Origin: an uncultured Clostridia bacterium | Lineage (GTDB): Bacteria > Bacillota > Clostridia > TANB77 > CAG-508 | Reading direction: 5' to 3' | Length of the DNA stretch: 46,335 bases | Assembly (NCBI GenBank): GCA_934184665.1 | Contig: CAKPSX010000012.1 | Location: 1-46,335, forward strand | In this document: piece by piece, positions 1 to 7,715 of the stretch | How positions within the stretch are numbered: position 1 is the first letter of the stretch | How the letters are laid out: each line of letters begins with the position of its first letter | Position numbers and translations under genes: made by a program | Notes under the pieces: generated by a model | The model's input: only the letters and a program-made list of their open reading frames with translations | Told to the model about the DNA's origin: nothing | The model's database searches: none

Positions 1-76
1 TATTTTAACTATCTCTAATTAAGTTATTTCAATGAATATGGACTTTTTAAAATCATGTCTTTATCCTGAAAATTTT

Positions 77-107
77 AAACCTTATGTCATGAAAAAACAT
101 AAGGTTT
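77..107 (-). terminator. Hairpin terminator downstream of gerQ
   Basis: A perfect 10-bp stem (AAACCTTATG at 77-86, CATAAGGTTT at 98-107) lies just past the gerQ stop. The tail on the minus strand is AAAATTTT rather than a pure U run. On the plus strand the hairpin is followed by AATTTTAATA, so it could serve both directions. Confidence 0.55.
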
Positions 108-111
108 AATT

Positions 112-471
112 TTAATAATATCTATTATTTTGCATATTTGACATCATATTATTCATTGTTCCATAAAAGCCAGTTGTTGATATTGTTATAAATTTTATTG
201 CATATATATCACAATAAACTAAACTGTCATTTTCAAATGAACGTAATAATATGTAACTAGCTCCTACATCTTCAAGAATTCCTATTCTATCAACTAGATT
301 ATTTGTTCCAATTAGAAATTCAACTCTCATTAGTTTTCCAATCTGTGTTCTCAAAAATGCAGGTGTATATATTGAGTTTGTAAGTATCTCTGGTGAGTTA
401 GCATTAATATTGTTCATATTATTCATAACTCTTTCTTCTCTTTGGTCTTTTTCATTTTTTTGATTTTCCAT
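112..471 (-). CDS. gerQ: GerQ-like spore coat protein
   Basis: In Bacillus, GerQ is an inner spore coat protein needed to localise the cortex hydrolase CwlJ. Residues from about 35 on (TPAFLRTQIGKLMRVEF, then a glycine-linked strand and YILLRSF...DIYAIKFITI) follow the GerQ core pattern. The N-terminus is hydrophilic and rich in Asn/Gln/Glu, and the C-terminus is Asn/Met-rich. I place the start at the ATG at 471 (MENQKNEKDQ), because the GGAG at 483-486 is 11 nt upstream of it. The ATG at 492 overlaps the cwlJ stop and has no ribosome-binding site of its own. The gene lies directly downstream of cwlJ, and this pairing supports the call more than the sequence similarity does. The product has about 119 residues, shorter than the Bacillus protein. 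Confidence 0.72.
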   Translation of the reverse strand: MENQKNEKDQREERVMNNMNNINANSPEILTNSIYTPAFLRTQIGKLMRVEFLIGTNNLVDRIGILEDVGASYILLRSFENDSLVYCDIYAIKFITISTTGFYGTMNNMMSNMQNNRYY

Positions 472-491
472 ATAAAGCATCTCTCCTTTCA

Positions 492-938
492 TTATGTTTG
501 GGAATATTTAGCGGTTGGTCTATAAAAGCAATGTTCTCCATACCTTGCATGAAAGGTTCCTGAGCCATTTGAAGGAAATGTCGGGCTACATGTAGGTCTA
601 AATGGATTTAAATACCATAAGCAATTACCGATTTCATTTAATTTATTTCCTGCTAATGCCCAATCTGCAATATTATAATGAACATCTGTAGGTGTCATAT
701 TATATATATTTTGTGAATTATATTGGTTTTGTATAATTTCTCTTGCACAGTCAAACTGACCTGTTTGAAAAATTATGTTTCTTATATTACCGCCTTGTGA
801 TACTCTTGCATACTCACCTTCTGTAGCATTAACTCTATTCATTGTGACTGTAGCAACTGCTTTCATTCCTGTGTCACCTTCTGAACCTGCTTCACATTGC
901 ACAATTCTTGCTAATAACTCTCTATCTGAATAAGCCAA
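492..938 (-). CDS. cwlJ: Spore cortex-lytic hydrolase CwlJ (Hydrolase_2 family)
   Basis: CwlJ degrades spore cortex peptidoglycan during germination, notably in response to Ca-dipicolinate, and is laid down in the coat. The protein shows the Hydrolase_2/SleB catalytic fold: RELLARIVQCEAGSEG with the likely catalytic Glu, then AVATVTMNRV, a central Gln/Asn-rich stretch, and a C-terminal HCFYRPTAKY block. It has no signal peptide, as expected for CwlJ and unlike SleB. The start is read as TTG at 938 (MAYSDRELL), because AAAGGGGTGGG lies just upstream; the in-frame ATG at 956 overlaps that ribosome-binding site. It is the first gene of a cwlJ-gerQ pair. A sigma-E type promoter would be expected but I could not identify one convincingly. 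Confidence 0.82.
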   Translation of the reverse strand: MAYSDRELLARIVQCEAGSEGDTGMKAVATVTMNRVNATEGEYARVSQGGNIRNIIFQTGQFDCAREIIQNQYNSQNIYNMTPTDVHYNIADWALAGNKLNEIGNCLWYLNPFRPTCSPTFPSNGSGTFHARYGEHCFYRPTAKYSQT

Positions 939-1004
939 TATTCCCACCCCTTTCATATACTATAATATGATTTATATTTAAATGTGATACATATAGCAAA
1001 AAAA

Positions 1005-1027
1005 TAACCAGAAAATATTTCTGATTA
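1005..1027 (-). terminator. Terminator at the end of trmB
   Basis: On the minus strand TAATCAGAAA, TATT-like loop, TTTCTGGTTA is followed by seven T residues (997-1004). The trmB stop codon (1025-1027) lies inside the 5' arm. Confidence 0.7.
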
Positions 1028-1684
1028 AATTTTTGCTATTAATGCTTTTATTTTTATTCCTTGTTCTGAAAACATTTTTTCATGTTCTGTTTCAATATTA
1101 TTTTCCCATATAGGTTCATTATGTAAGTCATATGTTTTCTTTAATATTTTAAATCCAGATTCTTCAAAATATCCTAAACTGCCTTGAAACAAATCATCAT
1201 CATCTGTTTTGAAATAAATTTCTCCATCATCACTTAAAAATTCTTTGTATTTTTCCAATTGTCTTGTATGCGTTAATCTCTTTTTTCTGTGTTTTCCCTT
1301 AGGCCATGGATTGCAAAAATTAATATATATCCTTTTAATATTGTCTTGTTTTGATAATATCATATCAATTCTTTGTATATCAAATCTTGTTAAAATTACA
1401 TTATCTATTTCTCTATTATTAATTAAATAGGTTTGTTCAACATTTCTTTTTGCAAGTCCTAACATTGCATCAACTAAATCTATTGCAATATAATTAATAT
1501 TTTGATTTTGTACTGCCATTTCAGAAATAAATTGACCTTTTCCACAGCCTAATTCTAAATATATAGGGTTGCCTTTGTTTTTAAATTGATTTTTCCAGTT
1601 TCCTTTGATTTCTTCTGGATTATCAATATAAAACTTACTTTGTTCTAGCTCTTTTCTAGCCCACGGCTTGTATCTTATTCTCAT
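1025..1684 (-). CDS. trmB: tRNA (guanine-N7-)-methyltransferase
   Basis: TrmB methylates G46 in the variable loop of tRNA using S-adenosylmethionine. The SAM-binding motif ELGCGKGQFI is near residues 44-53 and the family signature NFCNPWPKGKHRKKRL near 122-137. The usual form of the latter is NFxDPWPKxxH, so an Asn replaces the usual Asp here. The C-terminal TDDDDLFQ block matches the family TDNxxLF motif. Length (219 residues) is normal. The GGAG ribosome-binding site is 7 nt before the ATG and lies inside the end of the upstream DUF5662 gene. The two genes overlap by 29 nt and are probably co-translated. Confidence 0.93.
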   Translation of the reverse strand: MRIRYKPWARKELEQSKFYIDNPEEIKGNWKNQFKNKGNPIYLELGCGKGQFISEMAVQNQNINYIAIDLVDAMLGLAKRNVEQTYLINNREIDNVILTRFDIQRIDMILSKQDNIKRIYINFCNPWPKGKHRKKRLTHTRQLEKYKEFLSDDGEIYFKTDDDDLFQGSLGYFEESGFKILKKTYDLHNEPIWENNIETEHEKMFSEQGIKIKALIAKI

Positions 1685-2237
1685 CTAATCTCTCCAATCC
1701 TAAGCAACATTTGTCATATATTCTTCTTATATTATTTTTGGTTAATGTTTCATCTAATCCTTTTTCACTAACTTCTGTAAATACTTCAATCAAAAATTCA
1801 TCTAGTTTAGGATGTATCATTGCTGTTTCTCTTTCTTTCATGTAATATTTTATTTGTGTATCTTTATTCCATGCTTTACCATTATATACAATTCCTGCTG
1901 CTAATTTATCACATACCATTTCAGCAGCATATTGATATGGCATTAATATTGTTTTTCGTGGCAAAGATACATCTATCCAATATTCTGGATGATGTTTATT
2001 TCTTCCTTTATGATGTAGCCATGCTTTTGAATAGCCATTCTCTTTTTTGCTTGTAATTATTGGGCTTTCATGTCCATTATAATATTTTACACTCTCCCAG
2101 AATTCTTGTGGTGAGAATTTTGACCAATCATGCATAAATCCTCTAAAAGGCATTCCAATTTTACAACATAATTTAAATACAATCCATTTGTGTTTTGATA
2201 CAAGTTTTATGTGTTTAAATACATTTTTAATTTTCAA
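1656..2237 (-). CDS. DUF5662 family protein
   Basis: This is a conserved protein of unknown function, common in Firmicutes and phages. The family pattern is visible: KHKWIVFKLCCKIGMPFRGFMHDWSKFSPQEFWESVKYY, then KAWLHHKGRNKHHPEYW, which supplies several His/Asp residues that could bind a metal. No membrane segment or signal peptide is seen. The start is read as TTG at 2237 (MKIKNVFKHIKLV). A strong AAAGGGAT site lies 10 nt upstream, and the longer reading from 2270 would run back through the divergent rluA promoter. The gene overlaps trmB downstream by 29 nt, so the two likely share one transcript. Confidence 0.75.
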   Translation of the reverse strand: MKIKNVFKHIKLVSKHKWIVFKLCCKIGMPFRGFMHDWSKFSPQEFWESVKYYNGHESPIITSKKENGYSKAWLHHKGRNKHHPEYWIDVSLPRKTILMPYQYAAEMVCDKLAAGIVYNGKAWNKDTQIKYYMKERETAMIHPKLDEFLIEVFTEVSEKGLDETLTKNNIRRIYDKCCLGLERLDENKIQAVG

Positions 2238-2255
2238 TTTTATTCCATCCCTTTC

Positions 2256-2284
2256 TTGACACTCTAACATATTAATTGTATAAT
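2256..2284 (+). promoter_or_regulatory. Consensus sigma-A promoter of the rluA-type gene
   Basis: TTGACA (2256-2261) and TATAAT (2279-2284) are separated by exactly 17 bp. Transcription would start near 2291, which excludes a translation start at 2276 for the downstream gene. Confidence 0.88.
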
Positions 2285-2320
2285 TTTTCTAAAAAAATGT
2301 CAAGTGTTATGAGGTATTTT

Positions 2321-3199
2321 ATGTTGATTAATTATGTGATCAAAAATGATAAATATAAAAATATAAATCAAATTTTGGAACAAGAATTTCATATTTCTGC
2401 AAGACTTCATCGTAAATTACTTTTATCAAAGCAAATTTTATGTAATGGTGTTTTTGTTGATACTCGTAATTTAGTTAAAGTTGGAGATATTATTTCTGTA
2501 AACTTAGATTTTGAAGAAACAAATGACAATATTGTTCCTCAATATATGGAACTTAATATTATTTATGAAGATGATTGTTTTTTGATATTAGATAAACCTG
2601 CTGGAATTGCTGTCCATCCTTCGATTTTACATTTTGATGATAGTCTTTCAAATGGTGTAAAATATTACTTTGACAAAATAAATCTGCATAAAAAAATCAG
2701 ACCAGTAAATAGATTAGATTTTAATACATCTGGAATAATTATTTTTGCAAAAAATGAATATGTACAAGAATGTTTAATAAAACAAATGGTCAGTCATGAA
2801 TTTTATAAAGAATATATTGCAATTGTTGAAGGAATTTTTAAAAATAAGTCTGGTATTATAGACTTGCCTATTGCCAGAAAAGAAAATAGTATTATTGAAC
2901 GATGTGTTTCTGATATTGGTCAAAATGCTATTACTGAATATGAGGTATTACAAGAGTTTAATGATATGTCACTTGTAAAATGTATATTAAAAACAGGACG
3001 TACTCATCAAATTCGTGTTCATATGGCATCTATAGGTCATCCTTTATTAGGTGATACTCTATATGGCTCAGCTTCTGATTTAATAGATAGACAAGCATTG
3101 CATAGTTATAAAATTAGTTTTATACATCCTATTACAAAAGAGCCTATTTCTTTAAAATCAGATGTACCTATAGACATGAAAAAAGTACTTAGTAGTTAA
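2321..3199 (+). CDS. RluA-family 23S rRNA/tRNA pseudouridine synthase
   Basis: The enzyme isomerises uridine to pseudouridine in structured RNA. An N-terminal S4-like region (HRKLLLSKQILCNGVFV) is followed by the catalytic domain: LDKPAGIAVHPS, the catalytic-Asp motif RPVNRLDFNTSGIIIFAK, and the C-terminal TGRTHQIRVHMASIGHPLLGD signature. The start at ATG 2321 (MLINYVIKN) is set by GAGG at 2311-2314 and by the promoter just upstream; the longer open frame from 2276 begins inside the -10 box. The product has 292 residues. The exact target (RluC, RluD or TruC type) cannot be decided from sequence alone. The gene is divergent from the trmB operon and closes with a terminator that overlaps its stop codon. 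Confidence 0.9.
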   Translation: MLINYVIKNDKYKNINQILEQEFHISARLHRKLLLSKQILCNGVFVDTRNLVKVGDIISVNLDFEETNDNIVPQYMELNIIYEDDCFLILDKPAGIAVHPSILHFDDSLSNGVKYYFDKINLHKKIRPVNRLDFNTSGIIIFAKNEYVQECLIKQMVSHEFYKEYIAIVEGIFKNKSGIIDLPIARKENSIIERCVSDIGQNAITEYEVLQEFNDMSLVKCILKTGRTHQIRVHMASIGHPLLGDTLYGSASDLIDRQALHSYKISFIHPITKEPISLKSDVPIDMKKVLSS

Positions 3200-3213
3200 G
3201 CTAAGTACTTTTT
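3180..3213 (+). terminator. Terminator overlapping the rluA-type stop codon
   Basis: Perfect 13-bp stem: AAAAAGTACTTAG (3180-3192) pairs with CTAAGTACTTTTT (3201-3213). The loop contains the TAG/TAA region at 3190-3199. Because the stem is AT-flanked it could also work for the convergent gene on the minus strand. Confidence 0.85.
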
Positions 3214-3229
3214 ATGGTAAAAAGATTTT

Positions 3230-5080
3230 TCAGAATTGAAGTTGGTCTAACGGCCACCTCCACCGCCTCCGGCCTCCGCCAAATCCTCCTCCACCTGAGA
3301 ATCCGCCACCAGAGCCACTGCCTGATGAATATGTAGCTGAATATATTGATGAGCTAAAACATGATCCTAAATCAACTTTATCCATTAGGTTTATATAGCA
3401 GTATGTTGTAAGCATTGATGAATCCATGTTATTTATTTCAGGATAAACAATTTTTAATTGTTTCATTACTTTTTTTGAGATGCCAAATGCTGTTGCATAT
3501 ACTAAGTATTTTTCCCATATTTCCAATGCTGGAACTTCTTTGTCTTTTAACAATGAGAAATCTTCCATGTATCTTTTAAATGCCTTCCATTGTTCTTTTT
3601 CATCTATTCCTTTTTGAGTAAGTTTATCTGTTTTTAATGTTATCATTATTGAAATTATTGCATTTATCAGAAATGCTATCGCAAGTGGTATATATAATGC
3701 GAATGTGAAAAATGTAAATGCTACACATATAATAGATAATGTTGAGTAAAATGTATGTACTTCTTTGTTTTCATTGTTTAAATTTCCCATGTTTTTTTCT
3801 GAATTTTGTATTTCTCCTCTTATTCTTGCTTCTATTGATGTAACTTTATATGAATTTTTTTCTAAATATTTTTTCAATTCTTTTGTTGTTAGTTCATTCT
3901 TTTTGCCTGCTACATCTATTAATAGTTGCAATATAGTGTCTTCATCTCTTTTTAGTTTTGTTCTGTCTTTTTCAAGTATTATTATTTTCACTTCTTCTTT
4001 TGAAAATATTTTTTCTTCTTTTACTAATTCTAATTGTATATATTTTTTTAAACATAAATCTAGCACTATTGCTGGGAAATATTCATATAATTGTTTATCA
4101 CTTCCATTTGATATTACAAATAAGGCTTCTCCTGGTGTAGCATCCTCGTATGGTACTTCTCTATAATATTTTAGTTCTGTCGTAGGTTTTAATTTTTTTC
4201 CTTTACTTAATAATTTTATGAGGTTCTTTATTGCAACAATTACCATGATTATTGTTGCTATCATCGCAACTTTTTGTATTGCATTAAAGATTTTTTCACC
4301 TCTTTCTCTTCTGCTATTTGCTTCATCTGCCCATTTCGTTTCTTCTTCAATTATATTATTTAATGCCCATTTGTTTGTTTTTCTTTGCACATTTTCCATA
4401 ATATTTGTAGGAAATGCTGTTCTTACTTCAACATAATTTCCATTAGAGTATCTGTCTATATTAAATTCTATTTGGTTTAAACTTGTTGCATATATTTCTC
4501 CATTTAATTGTTCTGTATGTCCCCATACTTTGATGTCTTCTATTTTTTCGGCATTTTTAGGTAATGTAATTGTTCCTGTTATTTTTTTGGCATCTATTTC
4601 AAAGTCTTCTCCAACGAATTTCCAGTAAAGTTCTGCACAGTCTTTATTTAGTGTTATTGCATCTAAAACTTTATATGATATTTGATATGCTCTTGTTGCT
4701 GAACTATTGTCAAGCCCAACTCCCCAAGCAATTTCATATTTTCCCTTTGAATTTTTTAGTCCATAATAGCAATCTTTTGTTACATGATACATTTCATTGT
4801 CTATTTGTGTTAATTCAGTATTTGCCGTTAAGTCTTTTACTTCTACATCTGTTATTCCTGAATATTTGCTATTGTCTGGTTCAAATGTTTTGAATAATGT
4901 GTTTGTTTCTGATATATTGATGTTCCATGTTTCTGTAACATCCATACTTCCATCTTCATTTATTTGGGCATCAAACCCTAGCTCATTTAAGTATAATGTT
5001 GCCTCAGCTTTATTTATTTTTATAAATAAAATTGATAACATTACTAGTACTATTATTAATAGTTTTCTTTTTATTTTCAT
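3230..5080 (-). CDS. DUF2207 membrane protein, C-terminal frame broken by one base
   Basis: This is a predicted membrane protein of the DUF2207 family, function unknown. An N-terminal signal segment (KLLIIVLVMLSILFI) precedes a beta-rich extracytoplasmic domain of about 220 residues. A TM segment near residue 270 (VAMIATIIMVIVAI), a cytoplasmic part and a TM pair near 450-480 follow. Such proteins normally end in a Gly-rich tail. Here GGGFSGGGGFGGG turns abruptly into RRRWRWPLDQLQF. Removing one C at 3271-3272 restores a pure Gly run, then Arg and a TAG stop at 3247-3249, giving about 610 residues. This looks like a recent one-base insertion or a sequencing error in GC-rich repeat sequence. 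The gene is convergent with the rluA-type gene. AAGGGGGATAAT precedes the ATG. Confidence 0.82.
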   Translation of the reverse strand: MKIKRKLLIIVLVMLSILFIKINKAEATLYLNELGFDAQINEDGSMDVTETWNINISETNTLFKTFEPDNSKYSGITDVEVKDLTANTELTQIDNEMYHVTKDCYYGLKNSKGKYEIAWGVGLDNSSATRAYQISYKVLDAITLNKDCAELYWKFVGEDFEIDAKKITGTITLPKNAEKIEDIKVWGHTEQLNGEIYATSLNQIEFNIDRYSNGNYVEVRTAFPTNIMENVQRKTNKWALNNIIEEETKWADEANSRRERGEKIFNAIQKVAMIATIIMVIVAIKNLIKLLSKGKKLKPTTELKYYREVPYEDATPGEALFVISNGSDKQLYEYFPAIVLDLCLKKYIQLELVKEEKIFSKEEVKIIILEKDRTKLKRDEDTILQLLIDVAGKKNELTTKELKKYLEKNSYKVTSIEARIRGEIQNSEKNMGNLNNENKEVHTFYSTLSIICVAFTFFTFALYIPLAIAFLINAIISIMITLKTDKLTQKGIDEKEQWKAFKRYMEDFSLLKDKEVPALEIWEKYLVYATAFGISKKVMKQLKIVYPEINNMDSSMLTTYCYINLMDKVDLGSCFSSSIYSATYSSGSGSGGGFSGGGGFGGGRRRWRWPLDQLQF

Positions 5081-5101
5081 ATTATCCCCCTTTTCAACCC
5101 T

Positions 5102-5130
5102 ATTTTATCATATTGGTTTTTACAGTTCAA
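5102..5130 (-). promoter_or_regulatory. Sigma-A promoter of the DUF2207 gene
   Basis: Minus-strand TTGAAC (5125-5130) and TAAAAT (5102-5107) are separated by 17 bp and lie just upstream of the AAGGGGG ribosome-binding site. Confidence 0.7.
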
Positions 5131-5151
5131 GGTAGTTTTTAAATAGAAGAA

Positions 5152-5184
5152 TAAAAGTACCAAGATGGATTTCTTGATACTTTT
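5152..5184 (-). terminator. Terminator of rnpB
   Basis: Directly after the 3' end of RNase P RNA, the minus strand reads AAAAGTATCAAG, loop AAATCCAT, CTTGGTACTTTTATTC. This forms an approximately 11-bp stem with one bulge, ending in a U-rich tail. Confidence 0.65.
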
Positions 5185-5530
5185 AAGTAAATCTGTAAGC
5201 CGGGTTCTGTCATTTAAAATAGTCATTTATCTAGGATATATATCACTACATATCTCAAGCCACTCAATTCAGAAGATGCCGAGCAGGCTTATCCTTCTAC
5301 TTAGGTGTTGCTCCAGATGGGGTTTACACAGCCCAGTATGTCACCATACCAGCGGTGAGCTCTTACCTCGCCTTTTCATCCTTACTTCTTTTACAAGAAG
5401 CGGTTATTTTCTGTTGCACTTTCCTTAAGGTCTCCCTTACTAGACGTTATCTAGCATCTTTGCTCTATGGAGCCCGGACTTTCCTCTCGTAGTTCCTTTC
5501 GGAATTTACCAGCGACTATTTAACTTACTT
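5176..5530 (-). ncRNA. rnpB: RNase P RNA, bacterial class A
   Basis: This is the catalytic RNA of RNase P, which removes tRNA 5' leaders. On the minus strand the conserved blocks appear in order: GAGGAAAGTCCGGGCTCC (P4 5' half and J3/4), the P10-P12 region with GGTAAGAGCTCACCGC typical of class A rather than the Bacillus class B type, and the 3' block ACAGAACCCGGCTTAC that closes P4. The ends are estimated from the P1 pairing between AAGTAA near 5530 and TTTACTT near 5178. A -10 box TATAAT (5536-5541, minus) is well placed; the -35 is weak. Confidence 0.96.
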
Positions 5531-5603
5531 TTGATATTATATCACCTTTTTTGACAATTGTACATAGAGCATAAAAGTTTTTTGTACTTTTCAAAAGAAA
5601 AAA

Positions 5604-5623
5604 CACAAATTATAGAATTTGTG
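5604..5623 (-). terminator. Terminator at the end of veg
   Basis: Perfect 8-bp stem CACAAATT/AATTTGTG with ATAG loop, followed on the minus strand by TTTTTTC. The veg TAA stop (5610-5612) is inside the hairpin. Confidence 0.8.
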
Positions 5624-5921
5624 CTTTTTCTTTATTTCTTCTTTTGTTTCTTAACATAACTGGTGGTACTAATGGATTATAACCATCACCATCAAACACA
5701 TCTACTTCTACCGTTCTTGTAAGTATATCTGTATAAGTATATGATGCAGTTCTGTTATTTTCTTCATATTTTACTACAAAAATATTAGAATATGCTTTTT
5801 CTATTGTGCCTTCTTTTTCGAATTCTTTGCTTCTTCCTAATGAACCTTTAACAATTATTTTTTGACCAACTCTATCTATAATATCAGTTTTTAAGTTTGA
5901 TATATCAGTCTTGTAAATCAT
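5610..5921 (-). CDS. veg: Veg protein
   Basis: Veg is a small, strongly expressed cytoplasmic protein of Firmicutes; in Bacillus it affects biofilm matrix genes and spore outgrowth. The family shape is clear: DIIDRVGQKIIVKGSLGRSKEFEKEGTIEKAYSNIFVVKY..., then ASYTYTDILTRTVEV, which matches the Bacillus VSYSYADILTETVEL block. At 103 residues it is slightly longer than Bacillus Veg because of a basic C-terminal tail (RNKRRNKEK). AGGTGA precedes the ATG. A 17-bp spaced consensus promoter drives it, and yabG lies directly upstream, as in Bacillus and many Clostridia. Confidence 0.88.
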   Translation of the reverse strand: MIYKTDISNLKTDIIDRVGQKIIVKGSLGRSKEFEKEGTIEKAYSNIFVVKYEENNRTASYTYTDILTRTVEVDVFDGDGYNPLVPPVMLRNKRRNKEKAQIL

Positions 5922-5951
5922 TAAATCACCTACTTTGCTTAATATGAAGCG

Positions 5952-5980
5952 AGTATATCATTCATAGGTGTTTTTGTCAA
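5952..5980 (-). promoter_or_regulatory. Sigma-A promoter of veg
   Basis: Minus-strand TTGACA (5975-5980), 17-bp spacer, TATACT (5952-5957). This agrees with the strong vegetative veg promoter known from Bacillus. Confidence 0.85.
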
Positions 5981-6119
5981 AGAGTGTATTTTTTTGTCTT
6001 TTTCTTAAAAGTCTTCAGGTATAAGGGGTTACAGTTTTCCTCTGTCATTTATTACATTTTCTTTACATTTTTGTTACAAAAATGTTACAATATAGCTCTT
6101 AGAGCCATAACTAAACATT

Positions 6120-6941
6120 TTATATGAATATTATGTTTCTCTTTCCCCTTGCTCCTATGCCATTTACACCCTTTTGGCCATCTCTTAATTCATCAACAAA
6201 ATTATCTATTGTAATATATTTATTCTTATCTGCTAATGCAATACTTTTTGCAACAATTAATGGATCTAAAAAATCAATTAATATTCTGGCTGGAGATGAT
6301 GCAAAGTTTGCTCCTGCATCCATTAATGCTTCAAAATAGCTCTGACAAGCACCTGCGAATATCACCAAATTCTTACCATGTGTCATATCATATTTTCTAG
6401 CTTCTTTAACTGTTTGAATAAAATATTTTGAGTTTCTATAATTAAATAGATCATTATATTTAGCACCATTTTTTATCATTCCATCATGGCCTGTTATAAC
6501 CAATATATCTGGATTATATATATTAAGTAACCTATAGACTACTTTGGGCTGTTTGCTTTCTGGAATATTTCTTACAACTGCATTTAATCCCATTTTGCTA
6601 TAATACATATTTGATTTTTCACTATATCTTTTATCTCCATCCAAATGTAATATTTTCCCTGTATAAATTATTTTTCTTCTTCTGTATTCATCTTGTTTTC
6701 CTTTGCATTTTGCTTTATTATTAATTCTATCTTTTAATTCTTTTTCACATATCTTTTGTTCTTCTTTAGTTACATTTCTTAAATCTTCAACTGGTGCATC
6801 TGCTTCAATTCTTACATCAATTCCTTTTAGAAGTGCAATTCTTTTTTTGTTTGCCAATTTTATAATTCCTTTTACGTAAAATATTATGTCATTTCCATAT
6901 GACATACGGCTTACAATATCACCTTTTTTAATTTCACGCAT
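6120..6941 (-). CDS. yabG: YabG sporulation-specific peptidase
   Basis: YabG is a cysteine protease made in the mother cell that processes spore coat and, in Clostridia, germination proteins. The sequence starts MREIKKGDIVSRMSYGNDI, typical of the family. The catalytic region contains LHLDGDKRYSEKS, VITGHDGMIK (probable active His) and LVIFAGACQSYFEALM (probable active Cys). The C-terminus GIGARGKRNIIF is conserved. Length (273 residues) is normal. The start has GAGGTGA 7-8 nt upstream. The 198-bp gap to veg holds AT-rich inverted repeats (near 6065-6105) and the veg promoter. Mother-cell sigma factors are expected to control it; I could not assign the promoter. Confidence 0.93.
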   Translation of the reverse strand: MREIKKGDIVSRMSYGNDIIFYVKGIIKLANKKRIALLKGIDVRIEADAPVEDLRNVTKEEQKICEKELKDRINNKAKCKGKQDEYRRRKIIYTGKILHLDGDKRYSEKSNMYYSKMGLNAVVRNIPESKQPKVVYRLLNIYNPDILVITGHDGMIKNGAKYNDLFNYRNSKYFIQTVKEARKYDMTHGKNLVIFAGACQSYFEALMDAGANFASSPARILIDFLDPLIVAKSIALADKNKYITIDNFVDELRDGQKGVNGIGARGKRNIIFI

Positions 6942-7017
6942 ATTATTTCACCTCGTATTTCGGGCTACTATATTATATGATAAATTTACATATCTTGACA
7001 GCTTTCTTATTTTTTTC

Positions 7018-7046
7018 TTTACTTATGTCTATTTACATGATATAAT
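7018..7046 (+). promoter_or_regulatory. Sigma-A promoter of the DUF4364 gene
   Basis: TTTACT (7018-7023), 17-bp spacer, TATAAT (7041-7046), about 80 bp before the start codon. Confidence 0.65.
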
Positions 7047-7128
7047 TAGAACATATATTTGAAGTACTAGGTAAAACAAAACACAATAAGTATTTGTTTT
7101 ATCTAGAAAGAAAGGAATGTGATAGTTT

Positions 7129-7659
7129 ATGAAACAACCTAATGAAGATCTTGCAGAAAATAAAGTACTAATTTTGTATATACTAAATAAATTACTTGAT
7201 GGTATAAAAAGTGACAATTTATATAAAATAGTTTCATCAACTAATAATATTAATTACTTTTATTTTCAAGAATTATTAACAGATTTAATAAACACAAATT
7301 TAGTTGGTTCATTTACAAAAGACGAAGATACATTTATAAAAATAACATCAGAAGGTCAAAGCGCTCTGTCACTTACCAAATCACTTTTACCTGGAATTTT
7401 AAAGCTTAAAGCAGATAATGTTTTCAAAGAAGAAGTTTCAATAATTGCTGAAGAATCTTCTATAATCACAGAATACATTCCCAAAGATGAAAATAGTTAT
7501 ACAGTAAAATGCAAAATAATTGAAAAAAATGAAACAATATTTGAGGTTTCAACATTTGCTGGTTCAAGAGAAAGAGCTAAGCAGATTTCAGATAACTGGA
7601 AAAATCATGCTGAAGAGATATATCCTAAAATTATTGATTTACTTTTACAAGGTGAATAA
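7129..7659 (+). CDS. DUF4364 family protein (winged-helix-like)
   Basis: This is a conserved Clostridia protein of unknown function, thought to be regulatory. The first half (ENKVLILYILNKLLDGIKSDNLYKIVSS... YFYFQELLTDLINTNLVGSF... IKITSEGQSALSL) reads as a winged helix-turn-helix. The second half is a beta-rich domain (SYTVKCKIIEKNETIFEVSTFAGSRERAKQISDNW). No membrane segment is present. AAAGGA lies 12 nt before the ATG, the usual spacing in this genome. It precedes nth by 56 bp, separated only by a fragment of the dispersed repeat, so the two may be co-transcribed. Confidence 0.75.
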   Translation: MKQPNEDLAENKVLILYILNKLLDGIKSDNLYKIVSSTNNINYFYFQELLTDLINTNLVGSFTKDEDTFIKITSEGQSALSLTKSLLPGILKLKADNVFKEEVSIIAEESSIITEYIPKDENSYTVKCKIIEKNETIFEVSTFAGSRERAKQISDNWKNHAEEIYPKIIDLLLQGE

Positions 7660-7660
7660 A

Positions 7661-7687
7661 GCTGAAAAATAATTACAATTTTCAACC
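7661..7687. repeat. Solo terminal repeat of the dispersed element
   Basis: The block GCTGAAAAATAATTACAA followed by TTTTCAACC matches the terminal inverted repeat of the approximately 125-bp elements at 8574 and 33857. Only one end is present; the internal part is absent. Confidence 0.5.
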
Positions 7688-7715
7688 ATGTTCATGCCTT
7701 AAGAAAGGAATAGAA

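Noticed and set aside
7029..7217. Minus-strand 62-residue ORF opposite the DUF4364 start
   Set aside because: It is antisense to a recognised gene and its promoter, with no family resemblance.
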